A DNA stretch of 64,000 nucleotides from Todiramphus chloris collaris (lineage: Eukaryota > Chordata > Aves > Coraciiformes > Alcedinidae), in assembly GCA_025345505.1 (NCBI GenBank), contig JANVCC010009967.1, positions 403,832-467,831 of the forward strand. The letters run 5' to 3'. Position numbers and translations under genes: made by a program. Positions 25,501 to 46,180 of the stretch are shown here, piece after piece. The notes under the pieces are model-generated. The model saw only the letters and a program-made list of their open reading frames with translations, made no database searches and had not been told where the DNA came from. How positions within the stretch are numbered: position 1 is the first letter of the stretch; each line of letters starts with the position of its first letter.

Positions 25501-28500
25501 GCATTTTGGATGCAACAGGGAAAGGGAGTATTAGTGAACTCAACAGCTACATCTGGAGAGATCCAGTGCTCATGGCTGCTTATAAAAGAGGAACACATGG
25601 CACTATCAACACATAGAAGAGCAAACAGCATTATAAATTCCCGAGGGGGAGTGCACAAGGGTAAATAAAGACAAAATGAAAGGAGGGTCAAAATGGTTTG
25701 CAGGTGCACACAGTTTCTAGGGAAAGTGAACATTAAGTTATCACAGTTGCCTTAACTCTAACACGAGCAAGTAGAGACGGTCACTATAAAGGACTCGTCA
25801 ACATAGGTACTAGGTCTTAGTCCTTCTTCCCGGTGTCTGTTCTTTTATCAACATGACCTTGCAAGACAAAGGCACTGTGGAGTACAAGCATATATAAAAA
25901 GTTCCTAACACAAAAGTGAGAACATTTCATCCAGACCTGTTGAATTCAAGGCTAGAGCTGGCAAAGTGTGTCCCTAAACAATACAGACTCTATCCCTGTT
26001 GCACTGACAGAGACTAAGAAATAGATGGAGTCAATCTTCTTCACTTACAGAGCAACCCCACAGACTGTTCCAGAAGAATAAAATGCAGAAAACTCTCTTA
26101 CTGGCAGCACTTTTTTTCCTAGCAGTTTGAAGAAAGAGCCTAATAGGCTCTCACTCCTATAACTAAGCTCAGATCAAACCAGGGACAAATGGCTTAGGCA
26201 TAATTTTGTGAGTGACCAAAAGAAGTAACTTGACTTGGTTCTGGAATACAAATATAGCTGGCATGCCACAGGCAGCATTGACACTTCTGTTTTAGCACAG
26301 TATCACCTTATAGATGATCATACAGCCTCACCCTGCAAAATGGGACAGTGGGGAAAACAACTGCTACCAGAGCTGCAGACCTGGTGGGATCTGGATGCTG
26401 TCTGAGCCTTCTAAGAAAATTATTACACCATGCAAATGAATTTATAGAAATAAAAACAAGTTCAGAAACTGTAATTGACCATCGTAAGAATACTACGAGT
26501 AGAATTCCTTTCTAGGAGTTTGCTGGACTCTGTATGCCTAACTCATTTTCAGAAACAGTAGAACTCCTTTTTTACTGGAGTCCAGTGGAATTATGTGAAG
26601 ATTAATTCAAAATGAAGATGTCTGCAACAGGACTTGTTCTAACAGCATGTTTGCCAATGGCTTAGACCATTTACACTGTATCAGCCAGGGAACTATAGCC
26701 ATGGCACAACCCAGGGTCCACCTATTTCTCTAGTCCTTTCTATCATTGATCTAAGCAGATCATATATAAGCAGATTATATAAGCAGGACATCATATCTAC
26801 AGGTCAAAGTGAACTTCTGGTTTCAAACCAGCTGGGATGACAGCAAACAGCTTGCAACCCAGCCTGACACACAGGTCTAGAGCTCATGCAGATAGCAGCA
26901 TCAATTCTCACCCAGCTGTCTCAAGCAGCTGTCCAGAATGGTAGCAGTTGGAAGGGACCTCTAAAGATCATCTAATCCAACCTCCCAGCCAGAGCAGGAC
27001 TGCCTAGAGTAGAGCACATAGGAACAAATCCAGGTGGCTTTTGAAAGTCTCCAGAGATGGAGATTCCACAACCTCCCTGGGCAGCCTGTTCCAGTGTTCT
27101 CTTAGCCTCACAGTGAAGAAACATTTCCTCACGTGGAGATTGAACCTCCTGTTTTCCAGTTTATGGCCATTGGCCCTAGTCCTGTCACTAGACACCAGTG
27201 AAAAGAGGCTGGCCCCATCTTCCTGACACCCACCTTTCAGATATTTATAAGCACTGATCCCCCTCAGTTTCCTCTTCTCCAAGCTAAACAGACCCAGCTG
27301 TCTCAGCCTTTCCTCACTTGGTAAGTGCTCCAGGACCTTGATCATCTTAGAAACCCTGCACTGGACCCTCTCCAGTAGTTCCTTGTCCTTCTTGAACTGG
27401 GGAGTCCAAACTGGACACAATACTCCAGGTGAGGCCTCACCAGGGCAGAGTAGAGGGGAAGGAGAACCTCCCCAGACCTGCTGGCCACAGTCTTCCTAAT
27501 GCAACCCAGAATACCCTTGGCCTTCTTGGCCACAAGCACACGCTGTGGTCGTATTGTCATCCCATTGTCCACTAGGACTCCCAGGTCCTTTTACCCAGAT
27601 CTGCCCTCCAACAGATCAGGCCCCAACTCATATATGGGGGTTGTTCTTCCCCAGATGCAGCGCTTTACACTTGCCCTTCTTGAATTCCATTAGATTTCTC
27701 CCCAGCCCAGTTCTCCAGCCTGTCCAGGTCTCGCTGGATGGCACAGCCTTCTGGAATGTCAGCCACCCCTCCCAGTTCTGTATAGTCAGCAAACTTGCTG
27801 AGGGTACACTCTATCCCTTCCTCCAGGTCACTGATGAATATATTGAACTGGGGCAGACCCAGCACTGCCCCTAGGGGATGCCACTAGACACAGGTCTCCA
27901 GCTAGATTCTGTCCTGTTGACCATGACAGTCTGAACTCTTTTCTTCATCCAGTTCCCAATCGATCTCACCACCTAATTATCCAATCCACAGTTCCCAAAC
28001 TTGGCTGTGAGGCCATGGGAGACAGTTTCAAAAGCTTTGCTGAAGTCAAGGTAGACCATGTCCATTGCCTTTTCTGTGTCTACTCATCTAGTGATGCCAT
28101 CATAAAAAGCTATCAGACTGGTCAAGCATGACTTCCCCTTGTTGAATCCATGCTGACTACCCATGGTAAGCCTTGTTTCCTCAAAATGCTTTGAGATGGC
28201 ACCAAGAACAAGCTGTTCCATCACCTTTCCAGGGATGGAGGTGAAGCTGACCAGCCTACAGTTACCTGGGTTGTCCTCCTTGCTTTTTTTTGAAGATTGG
28301 AGAGACACTGGGTTTCTTCCAGCCCTCAGGCACCTCTCCTGTTCTTCAGGACCTTTCAAAGATTATGGAGAGTGGCCTAGCAATGACTTCTACCAGCTCC
28401 CTCAGCACTCGCAGGTGCATCCCATCAGGGCCTGTGGATTTGTGGATGGTCAGTTTGCTTAATTTATCTCCAACCCACTCCTTTTCAACTGAGGCAAAGT

Positions 28501-28756
28501 ATTCCTGTCTCCTGACTTCCTCTGTGGTCTTCAACTATTTGATTTGTTACTCTTTGGGATGATCCAGTCTTGAGCTTGGAAGAAATGGTGCTTGAATATT
28601 AACCTTCTCTCTTGGCCCCCTCTACCATCTAGAGCCCTTTACAAATAGCAGTTAGAAATCCCTGCTCCAAATAGTGGTTAAGCCTCATTTACAACAAATG
28701 GATGGAAAAAAGAGATGAGCAACAAGTCAGCTAGCAGCACTGAGAAACTGTCTTAC
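19546..28756 (-). other. UNC13B: Intron w15-w16 (9.2 kb)
   Basis: Contains the CR1 copy at 26936-28535. The remaining 7.4 kb (19.5-26.9 kb) shows no exon or element I recognise. A purine-rich/T-rich mix near 24.8 kb is simple sequence. A minus-strand frame at 20060-20383 has no known family. Confidence 0.8.
26936..28535 (-). mobile_element. CR1 LINE, 5'-truncated, decayed ORF2
   Basis: Minus-strand copy of about 1.6 kb in the w15-w16 intron. Readable pieces include [18 protein letters not shown] (about 28.4 kb), SIPGKVMEQLVLGAISKH (about 28.2 kb), HGFNKGKSCLTSLIAFYDG (about 28.1 kb) and [14 protein letters not shown] (about 27.8 kb), where the catalytic box has lost its second Asp. [12 protein letters not shown] follows at about 27.4 kb. 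Frames are interrupted several times. The 3' end is near 26936 with the CR1 motif ttggaagggacctctaaag. Confidence 0.95.
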
Positions 28757-28842
28757 CTTCCATGGCATATTTCATATCCTGGGCAAAAAGACTCCACATC
28801 ACCTCCGCGCTGATCTTTCCAACAGCAAGCTCCTGAGGAAAC
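28757..28842 (-). CDS. UNC13B: UNC13B exon w15: MHD1 region
   Basis: 86 nt. One base completes Gln, 28 codons [16 protein letters not shown] then [12 protein letters not shown] follow, and G starts the next Glu. Acceptor is ccacag, donor gtaag at 28752-28756. QELAVGK has Ala where QELNVGK is the usual family reading. A CR1 copy starts about 220 bp into the following intron. Confidence 0.95.
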
Positions 28843-29804
28843 CTGTGGGGACATTTGGGAAAGGCTTTGGCAGATATCAGAGCAAAGGTTCCTCTTTATT
28901 CATCTCTAAGCTAAACCACAAATTCAAAAGCTCAACGTGACAGATGCTTCCTTCGCCCTAGATAAATGACCAGGTGAAAATTGGAGATCATGGACTGGAC
29001 TGTGGTATAGATGAAATAATCCTGAAAACAACACTGCTGTTGAGACTGGGTTTAACTCAAAAAAGCCAGACTGTGGATGTCTCTCATAGAAGAGATGTAT
29101 ACAGTAATTCTGGGAACGTGATCTTAATGCCCTTGCACCTTTTTTTCCTTTCTTGTCCGTATTTCTTTTTTTCCCTCTTTTTCTTCTATTCTAGGGTTAC
29201 CAGGCTGACAAGTGAACACTAATCACATGCCCCTGACATTTTAGATCAATGATCAGGAGAGTATAATCCAGCTCTTTGCATATAGTACCTTGTCAGATAT
29301 CGCCCTCTTTCCTGCCCTGTGGGACTGTTGGGCAAGTATCCACCATTTTAACAGACCAGCTTCAGGTTCCTTTCCAATTCTGTGCCAACCCCACCCAATG
29401 CAATCTCCCAGTGCTGCACAGAACACCACGTTCCTAAACCACAGCTTAAGGTGTTGTCACAATGGCACCACTGTATGTGCTAAATGTGCATCCCAGAACT
29501 GCTCAACATCAATAAAAACCAAAAGAACTCTCACCCCATTTTCAGGTGCCTCCCTGAGTTCAGGATTGTAATAATCAGGGTGTTTGTGCTCGAACGCCAT
29601 CGTAACTGAACCTTTTGAAACTCTTCCATCCCAATCAAAAAGAGTTATTTATATAGACAGAGACAGATAAGACAGAAAGACAGACAGACAAGATAAGTAC
29701 TTCTATAAATACACAAGTGGCAGAAGAGATAGAAAGCAGTTTAACAAATAAAGCAGAGCACACAGAGACTAGCATTAGCCATACAGGACATAGAAGATTC
29801 TTAC
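28843..29804 (-). other. UNC13B: Intron w14-w15 (962 bp)
   Basis: Holds a pyrimidine-rich stretch near 29.13-29.19 kb and the GACA-like microsatellite near 29.67 kb. No other feature seen. Confidence 0.85.
29642..29698. repeat. GACA/GATA-like imperfect microsatellite
   Basis: Imperfect run of gacaga/gataga units (agacagagacagataagaca and similar) in the w14-w15 intron. Confidence 0.8.
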
Positions 29805-29926
29805 TGATTCAGGACTGGAGTATAAGAATTCTTGTCCTCTTCTATGATGGACACTATCAAAGTGATGAGCTTGGGCCAGAAATCCAAGTTTCCAATGCTG
29901 GGGCCCTGTTCCTCAGGAGGAAGGTC
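29805..29926 (-). CDS. UNC13B: UNC13B exon w14: MUN domain, near start of MHD1
   Basis: 122 nt, 40 codons plus CA of a split Gln. Starts [17 protein letters not shown] and ends [10 protein letters not shown]. Acceptor is aaatcag, donor gtaaga at 29799-29804. The Gly before NLDFW replaces the Arg or Lys I recall at this place in other Munc13 proteins. MHD1 begins near the end of this exon by analogy with Munc13-1. Confidence 0.95.
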
Positions 29927-32377
<2,451 letters not shown>

Positions 32378-32467
32378 CTTCATCCTGAAAAAAGTGATGC
32401 TGGTCAGCAAATCCACTGTAGACTTCAGGTCTTGCAGCCGTTCGCGGCTGCTGGCTGGGAAGTTATT
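32378..32467 (-). CDS. UNC13B: UNC13B exon w12: MUN domain
   Basis: 90 nt, 30 codons, phase 0 at both ends: [19 protein letters not shown] then [11 protein letters not shown]. Acceptor is caacag, donor gtagtg at 32372-32377, a slightly weak donor. Nearly identical to mammalian family members. Confidence 0.95.
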
Positions 32468-36322
<3,855 letters not shown>

Positions 36323-36899
36323 TCATTCTGGTCTCTTCTGTGTGGCACTACTTGAATCTATCCCTGTAATAACCCCATTACTCTGTCTGGCACCATGAAC
36401 AGATTAATCTTCTCCCTTTCCATAAATCTCCAGCACCTCAGAGCTTTTTCAGAAAGATGCCATCCAGAGCACAGATATTCCTGAAACAAGAGAAATCCCT
36501 TCACTACAGCCCTTTCCAGATCATTAAACAGCTTCTTGACTATTTATCCCCAACAACTTGTGACTCCGGTGATTCCCTGGTCCTGATGCCAGTTGCTGGA
36601 ACCAGCAGCTAGGAAATCTATATTATTTGCTGCCACTTGAGGCAGTCACAGGTTCTGAGGTGACAAGAGGCAGCAGCAGTTGGAAAGCATTCAAGCACAC
36701 CAAGGTCACACACTGGTATTTCTGTGCAGATAACCCTTCCAGCCCGAAGGAAGTGCACATGCTCATTTGCATTTTCCCATTTAACTGCTCTCATTAAAGT
36801 GCAAGGTACCCTCCTGCAGGAAGTCTCAGTATTATGCCAGAAGTGTCCAGGCTTGTGAAATGACTAAAGAATCAAAGAAAATCTACTAGACATAAGGGG

Positions 36900-36936
36900 A
36901 ATAATAATAGTAACAATAATAATAAAAAAAAAAAAT
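36900..36936. repeat. (AAT)n then A-run microsatellite
   Basis: Interrupted aataataatagtaacaataa followed by an A12 run, in the w9-w10 intron, about 150 bp from the 3' end of the CR1 copy at 37085. Confidence 0.9.
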
Positions 36937-37084
36937 CTTAAGAGGTCTGATATTATGGGACATGGCAATCAGTTCATTCCAACAGACAGAAGAGTTGGAC
37001 CATTTTTAAGCCGGGATCCTCACTGAGCTCTCTAAATAAATTTGGGAACTATTTTCTAAATGTAGTTTTCTCTCTAAGGGACTC

Positions 37085-37525
37085 ATAGAACGGTTTGGAT
37101 TGGAAAGGACCTTTAAAGGTCACCTAGTCCAACACCCATGCACTGAGCATGTACATCTTCAACTAGATCAGGTTGCTCAAAGCCCTGACACGCATCCTCC
37201 TGCCAAGGGATGGAGCATCTACCACTTCTCTGGGCAATCTGTTCCCATGTTTCACCAGCCTCATTGTAAAAAATGGCTTTCTTCTACCTAGTCTGAATCT
37301 ACCCTCCTTCAGTTTAAAGCCACTACCCCCTATTGCTACAGGACCTGTTAAAAAGTCTATCCCCACCTTTCTTACAAGCATCCTTTAAGCACTGGAAGGC
37401 CATTATAAGGTCTCCCCAGAGCCTTCTCGTCTCCAGGATAAGCAACCCCAACTCTCTCAGCCTGTCCTCACAGGGAGGTGCTCCAGCTTGCTGAGGGGTC
37501 CCTCTGAGGTGTTCCATCTCTCAAA
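37085..37525 (-). mobile_element. CR1 LINE 3' fragment
   Basis: About 440 bp, minus orientation, in the w9-w10 intron. Starts on the plus strand with catagaacggtttggattgg and aaaggacctttaaaggtcac, the CR1 3' end. Translated remnants include [20 protein letters not shown] on the minus strand, typical of the C-terminus of CR1 ORF2. Confidence 0.9.
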
Positions 37526-38932
37526 ACCATCACAGACGTTAGCTTCTCTGCTAGTTAACTTACAAGTTATTATAACCAAAAAAACTGCAGTGAGAGAATT
37601 TCACAAGCCATTTATTTCAGACAAACATGACACTGATGCCTGAATGTTAACTTGCTTGTTACATAACACCAGTGTACGAACGGGTCACTTAGGTACTTGG
37701 TAAAGACAGACACGGAAAATGGCTTTGCTTAGGTTGAAGAGGAGGAGGAGGCATGAGGAGTGCGGATCTGATCAAGTGCCTTGACTACTTAGCAGGGAAG
37801 TGAAGGTTTCTGAGAAGGTAAAGCCACGCCAAAATCCTTTGTGAAGGAAGATAGAAGATAAGCAGCAATATGCAGCAGTTACAGCACAGGAAATACAAAG
37901 TAGGATTTTCCAATTTCAGTTTCAGACAGTAGTTTTTTCCCCAGCCTGAGGACAGGAGCTCAGAGAGGTGGTGCACCTCCAGCTTTGGAAATTTTCAACA
38001 AACTGAAAAAGGCCCAGAGCAGCCAAGTCCAACTTCCAAATTAGCTTTGCTATAAGCAGGACTAGAACTCTGGAGGTATCTTCCAATTTTTATTTCCACT
38101 TTGTCTTTAAGCAATAGGCAGAAGAGGTGCTTGCAAGGTGATGTATATACAGATTGTAATTCATCCAAGGACCCAGAACACAAAACGTTCAGCTCCTAAC
38201 ACAACAAAAAGTTCACTTATGTCTGATATAGTTAATATTACATTTGAAATAAGAAATGAGCTAAGCATAGCACTACTAGTCTTTAAGGGGAAGAATGGCT
38301 GATCCCAAATCCACGTTAAAGTATCATGACAAGGAAAATGCTCTTTGAAGATCAAGAACTGCATTAGCCTAGCTCCAAAGAGGACAAATCAGTAGCTCTG
38401 TTACTCAAGCTGCCTATAAATGCCTCCAGCAGTACCTGGGAAATGAGTGACTTCAAAGGACCATATCAATTACCATGACAGACATGTAGGACAAACACTT
38501 TCACTAAACCTCACCCATTCTCATATCAGAAATTTTCAGTAGGATCCTTGAGAAAGATCTTTTTAACAAAAGAGTGCTCAAATAGAGACTTTAGAGTCTT
38601 AGAACAGGAATGTCTCAGCTATGAATAATAAAATATGGTCATTTTCACTACGGAAGTTGGTGTAATTCCTTAGAATTAGTTTTAAAGGTGATCACACAAA
38701 CGGCTCAGATGTATGCTTAATTCCAACTCCGTCAGATACTGATTTCTAGACTTAGAGGAAGTCAGTGATTCAGAGACAGGCAGTCTCCTCCTGCTCACAG
38801 TAAGCCCCAAAAGGAGAAGCTGTCACTGCCAAGCCTTCCATTACCAACACATTTCATCTTCCAAATACTAACAATCACATCAATTAGTTACACCAATTAT
38901 CTGCACTAAAGACCACAAGAACAGCATCTTAC

Positions 38933-39096
38933 GTCATAGCCTGGTATATCGATTCGATGCCGTAACGCATTGCAAATTCATCCACAATCTCTTGAGCTGT
39001 CTCATCGAAATACACCTTCCAGGCATCATCTCCTTTGGCATCAGGGATCTTCACCACCCCATTCCCTTGCACATCTGTGAGATGGTGAAAGAGGTT
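38933..39096 (-). CDS. UNC13B: UNC13B exon w9: start of MUN domain
   Basis: 164 nt, 54 codons plus two bases. Starts [19 protein letters not shown] and ends GIESIYQAM with a split Thr. This is the start of the MUN fragment as usually defined. The minus-strand frame stays open upstream through the polypyrimidine tract, but the family boundary and the tttcag acceptor fix the start at Asn. Donor is gtaag at 38928-38932. Confidence 0.95.
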
Positions 39097-40922
39097 CTGA
39101 AATACAAACAGGAATGAACTTATATGTGAGGCTGCTGAAGACTCCAACTGAGTTTCATGCAGAGCTTGGAACTGATGAGAAGGTGGCACCAACACAAATT
39201 TCTTGGCTATCCTCCCTCTTTCCTTCCCCCTAACCACTATGTATTTTTCTGCTCTTACCTTCTTTTCTTCTTGACTGCTCCTAGCTGCAGTTTTTGCATG
39301 CATACCTACAACTTTACCCAGAAGACACTGTGAATGCTGCAGAGGCGTGCTTCAATGCAGTAAAACCACAGACTAATTTGTTTCCTGAAACCTACACATT
39401 CCTGTCCTCAGAATGAAATGCCTTAACATGGACAAGCTATTTAAACTAGCTGACGTAACAGCTCTGTATCAGTGTTACAGCTTTACAATTATTATTACAC
39501 AGAAGAACAGTCCAAACAGATGTATTTTTTTTCTGGAAAAGACATCCTTAACATCACTCCTAACAACTAGACACTTGCATTACTATTCGGCATAACCTTT
39601 CACTTTATCTAACACTGTAAAGGCTTTCAGCTGTCATTGCTGTGCAGAAATTACACATTCAGTTCAGTGGGTTTCTCAATAATCCTCAAATTCACGTCAT
39701 TTACAGATTCATCAGCCTTTCAGACAGCTGGCTCCCTGAAGTAAGGGATGCAAAAGTCTAATGATCTCATTAGTAGCTGGATGACTCTGCTTTACCCTAC
39801 TATTTTTCCTGATTAAATTATTCTAGCTGTAAATCATCTTCATTTTATGAAACACAAAATGAAAGAAGTTGATATTTAAAAGGAGACATACTTGGGAAAA
39901 ATGAAAAAAGAGCAGCAAGAGATCATGAATGTTCAGAAGGAAAAAACCAGAACAGCTTACCAAAAAGAAGCCATCCCTGAATTAAAAAGCAATAAATATA
40001 TAACTGAAGGACACACAGACACAACACAGAGTACTAAATGAAGTCTGCTGATGTTTTTCTAAACTTCAAATCTGTCTGTTCCCTGGTGCAGCCAGAAGAC
40101 ACCACAGGGCTTATCTAGCCCAGTGTCTGGATAAATATGTTCCCATAGCTGTACATTGCTCTCTCTGATACATCTGTCCTCCTTTTCTAACCTGAATTTA
40201 CTTAAACCTCACTGGACCTCATGATATTCTTGTATGTCAGGTGAAAGGGGGTGTGATTACTCTTCCTTATTCAGGCACTTAAGAGACTGACCTTGCTACC
40301 TGCCTTCTCTTTGATAGACAGACTGGGCACCATGCATCTCTCCAAGACAGGGTTTTACCTCTAGTCCTTCTCACAAGTCATCTTTGCGTTTTTCACAGCT
40401 TCTATAGCACTGCCTGCCCAGCTCAGTCTACCCTAAGACAGACGTTCCGTTCCCCAACATCTGTTCATAGCTACGGACCACTGAAGCAGCGCAGAATAAT
40501 TTATACCACCAATACCCGCATCACTCAACACCCAGACTTGAAGCCCTCCCCAGATCAGAATAAAGCATTGTAGCGTGCCTTCTCCAAAGGAAGGCATAGG
40601 TACAGTACATGCTGAAAACATCACTCGAGTGAATTCAGAGGTTTCTCCATGGGGGCTCTGAGTTGAATGAATGCCTCATCTTTGCCTGACAGGAGCACAG
40701 CTGTGGCAGCCAGTCCCCAGAGTGGGGGAGACAGCCTAAAGCTGCCTTGGCCTCCTGACATAGGTGGGTCTGATGATTCGGTGTGTTTCCAGGCACGCAC
40801 AGAAGGGATAAGAAAGCTGATCTAAGGGAAGAAGGACCATTTCAAGGAAATAAAGGTTAGAAAATTGCATCTTCAATAGACAGAAGGAACATTGTGGAGA
40901 CTGAGCTGAACACACTTCGTAC
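39097..40922 (-). other. UNC13B: Intron w8-w9 (1.8 kb)
   Basis: GT-AG intron. The minus-strand open frame continuing upstream of w9 to 39303 is read-through of intron sequence. Nothing else recognised. Confidence 0.85.
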
Positions 40923-41038
40923 CTCATGAAGGCAAGTGTACTGAATATGATATGGAGCCACCTTCTCCTCGCCTTTGATCTCCACGCTGATTTGCAGGCG
41001 AATAGCCCCAGACACTGCAGACTTATCCGTTCGCTTCT
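40923..41038 (-). CDS. UNC13B: UNC13B exon w8: end of C2B, entry to MUN
   Basis: 116 nt: two bases completing Glu, then 38 codons from [19 protein letters not shown] to [11 protein letters not shown]. This closes the C2B beta-sandwich and begins the helical MUN region. Acceptor is ttctag, donor gtacg at 40918-40922. Ends in phase 0. Confidence 0.95.
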
Positions 41039-42129
<1,091 letters not shown>

Positions 42130-43670
42130 TCACCAACTTGTCCAACGGTAGAGGGATGCAAGAACAAAATGTAAACAAATGTCTATTTATTGAAAACTGG
42201 AGCATCTGACAGGAACTATACAGCAAGTTTTTGGTGCACTCTAAATGGTCCTGTGGTGTGGTAGATAATGCACTTCAGAGGCATGCTGAAGGATTGCCCT
42301 GCCCTGCACTGACTGCAACCACCATTTTCAGACTTGCTAATTGGCTGTGACTCTCCTGCTCATCCTCACCCTCAGCCACAGCTCCCTGAAATGGGGAATT
42401 CTCTTCACTGTTGTTGCTTTTCCTGTGAACTCCACAAAAGCCTGGTGATAAAAACTCAGCATACAGACACAAAAAATGCTGAGGAGCATCTCACTGGTTT
42501 CTCATAGCTCTCCCCACTGGTGACTTTCTGTTGAGCTGTAGGTATTAAAGGCTACTTGTGTTTATGCATATGCAGTATCTAGGATAGCACAGCCAAGTCC
42601 TATGACAAACCCCCTTCATGCTGTTTACTAACGAGAGATAAATAGCTCAGGTGAAGGTAGCTCTCCTCAAGATAGTTACAAAGCAGTAGTGTATTAATGT
42701 ACAATACGTTACTGCATTACAGTCAGATCATATACACACTGCCTGTGCCTGAGAGAAAAGGGTGGGATACAGTAGTTATGAAGTTGGTATTTAATTACTA
42801 GAATTGATTCTGCTTATTATTCACAGCTCAGACTGATACTTTGTGCTCTGGACAGACACGTGTCTGTCAGGAAAGACATTTCCACCGAACAAAGCAGTTT
42901 ACTGTTTTCTGAATCAGCACTCTCCAGCTTAATGCACAGGCAGAATTTCCACCCTTGCCCTCTTTTTAGGTGTTAGATACCTTTTGAAGATCCAGAGAGG
43001 CTCCTGGATGTCAGAAGTGGGTAGAAGAACCTTATTATAAGAGCTCTGTTCATTTACAGGGCACGCAATACAATAAAGCAATTTGAATGCTCATATGGGA
43101 CCATGGCAAGGGTGATTACTCACCATAACCACTACAAATGTCTGCCCTCAAGGAAATAAAACCTATGAAAACAGGCAACTTCTGCTGAAGGCCTGTTTTC
43201 CAGCCTTTTTAACATTATCATGCTGCATCTGTTGCTAAGCAACAGGGAGAAGGAAGAAATGGGTCAGAAGAGATCTGCTAAGCCTGGTCAATAAGATGTG
43301 GCAGCAACTGGTATTTGCATGCTCTATACCAAGAAATCATTTGTACTCCTGTTGTCATCACCGTGATTAAGGACTGTTTAACAGAGGTCCACAAAGCTCC
43401 TACTGGTTCTTCCAGTACAGAGGAATAACTGTGAATTACACAGAGAAAGTTAGAGACAATTCCATGCGGTTCTGATCACGGGCAGAGAGCATCACTTCTC
43501 CCTGCCTTTGCTCTGCAATCAAAGCCGTATTTAGAATTTGGAAGCAAGAGGGTTCAACATTTCTCTCCTGCCTTTATTCTCCCCTTCCTGCTCCCTTTAC
43601 TTCAAGGATGCCTTCCTTTAACAAAACCATGCAGTAAGTGTTCACAAGCAAGAAATGCTTGGCCTCCTGC

Positions 43671-43687
43671 TTTTTTTTTTTTTTTTT
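43671..43687. repeat. T17 homopolymer
   Basis: Seventeen T on the plus strand in the w6-w7 intron. No flanking gene-like sequence was recognised, so it is not assigned to a retrocopy. Confidence 0.9.
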
Positions 43688-44618
43688 GCTCAAATTTATC
43701 AGAGTGCATTGCTGTATCTACCAGCAATACAGCATGAGCATGTAAAAGAAATGGTCTGTTCCTGACACCTGACACTAATGTACATCCCGGCAGTACCACA
43801 GAGGCTCAGTGCTGGGGCACCTGAAAACACAGCCTGGCACCCAGAGCCAGTTACAAAGCACCAGCAAGTTAGCTCCTGCCCTCTTCAGACCTCACCTTCT
43901 GGCCCGTTAGTTGTTTGTTAGGACAGCTTTGAATTTGTTTCTTTGCTACCAATAGTCATAAATTCGCTCTGTGTTAAGAAAACATTCACTGTTCAGACCT
44001 AAGTCCACCTGTGGTGGCCCCCACATGCATCGTCCCAAGCTCCTGGAGTGGCTGGCTATCATCCTTCACTTAGCCGTGAGTTATGCTGCTGTAGCCAAGT
44101 GCTACAGGAAACTTTCCAGTACCATTTACTGAGCTACTGAAGTTTCTATTTTACTGCACCTTTCTCTGTTGTTTTTAAGAAACTGTCCAATTTGTATTCC
44201 TCATGCTGCTCCCACACCAGCGAGTGAGCCTTATCACTTGCTCACCGCAGCTGAAAGCCTTGTGCTGGTGGCTTACCTGTAAAACATCACCATCTGTGTT
44301 TGTGGGAAACACAGTCCTCACTTTCAGTGAAGCAAAAATGTTGTGTCAACATTAGTTCACCTTCCAGAGAGCTTCCCAGACCACCAGACCAAAGCCATGA
44401 ACACTGGGAGACTTGGGCTTGTGGAGTGATAACAGGCTTTCTAAACAATGAGAAATTGCTTCCAGTTTGTGACAGCATCACAGCTTGGTAAGACTGTGGC
44501 TAACAAGGTCTGCTGCTACAAACTTTCCCCTTCTTTAATACGGGAGGTGGCACATTTCTAAAGATTCCTATCCCACTCCTTGCTATATTTTTGTGAAGAC
44601 TGATTTCACAGTGCACGC

Positions 44619-44651
44619 ATCCATCCATCCACCCACACACCCACCCACCCA
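44619..44651. repeat. CCAT/CCCA short tandem repeat
   Basis: atccatccatccacccacac followed by acccacccaccca, an imperfect tetranucleotide tract in the w6-w7 intron. Confidence 0.85.
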
Positions 44652-46180
44652 GTATCCCACAGCCGAGCTCCCACAGCTTTCCCAAGAGGACACAAAGAGA
44701 AGACACACTCTGTCACCCCACTGCAAGGAAGAAACAAAGAACAAATGCGTTCAGGACCATTTTAGAATGCAAGAGACTAACAACCAGGTTCCCTTTGTAC
44801 ACTCAACTCTTTCTTTGTACAATCGTCTCTTTCTTTTACATCCATATCATCCTGATGTTCGCAGTGGTGTCATTTTTATAAAGAACTTACTTTTACACTT
44901 CAATCTACCAAATAAAGCAAGATTTCAAAGAATCAGTACACTACAACCTTTAAGAGAAATTAAAATCAAATAAACTTGATTTTTTTTTTTTTTCATTAAG
45001 TTTTTATGCCTGAAGCCAGTGGCCAGTGATTTCAGAAGCAGTGTCAGCAGCTGAACCTGGTTCTGATGACTTTCTCTCTTTCCCACTCTCTACCTCCATT
45101 TCTTCTGCTGTGTTCCCTTTGGTGTGACCCAACCCTGAACCACCAGTTCCCCAGACATATCCCCTGCATTGTCAATATTCTGTCCTTTTCCCATGCCTAG
45201 CTAGCAACTGGGCTGAGGGGAAGCTGTGAACACACAAAGATGTAGTTAATTCTGGTCTGCACACACAGTGGCATGCCCACACACACGCTAATTGGTATAT
45301 TGGTGGTTAAACAAAACAGGCAACTGCTGAATATACACTATAATGCCTCCCACAGTGAGCTAGATAATCTAATCTAGATCCAACTTCCACAAAGAAAATT
45401 GCAGAAAGTGATTCTGCCATTTGTAAAGGATGGCCCAAACTAGCTCAGCTGCTGTTGGAGATCCGCGATTGAGTACTGCATGTGTCTCATCTCCTCCAAA
45501 AAGTGGAGAAAAAGAAACAGGAGAAGTTATCTAAAAATCAACAGAACACCACTATTGGGCCAATGATTCATACTTTGAAGCAAAAAATCCAATGACATTT
45601 GTGCTAAATTCGGTGATCATTCACTGCTTGTGCCAACAATAGTTGCAGGACTGTTACTTAACCTCCACAGGAATATTAAATCCAAAGTTAAGCCCTGTTA
45701 ACTGTGACAACATTGTCAGTTTGGGGGTTCCACTGTAACAGACACAAAGGTATATCTATAAAAGCATGCGTCTAGCAATTCACAATATCATCTTTACCAC
45801 AGTAAAGATCATAAGTTTAAAGCATTGAGTGTGCTATACTGAAAACCTGTAACCTTCTGACACCATTAGCTCATGTTGGTGAACTTATACTCCTAAAGAC
45901 AAAGTCTGGTAAATAATAACCATAAGGGTGAAGGTCTGTTTGTATCATATCCACATGGACAATTCTTTCCAATCGATCTTTCACGTGAAGAAATGTGTTA
46001 TCAACACATTAACCTTGCAGGACTCAGTTTCATTCCACTTATGCTGCAGTGAGGACCTACACTGTGCATCTCTAAAATGCACTATGCAGACTAGAAAGGT
46101 GGGATGCCAGCATGACCCTATCACTCCACATGCCCATTTTACATAAAGATGTTTTCTTAAATTATGTTGTTCTCTCATCA

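Noticed and set aside
39097-39303. Open frame extending w9 upstream with its own Met
   Set aside because: The extension crosses a proper polypyrimidine tract and tttcag acceptor, and the w8 exon joins in phase at Asn. It is intron read-through.
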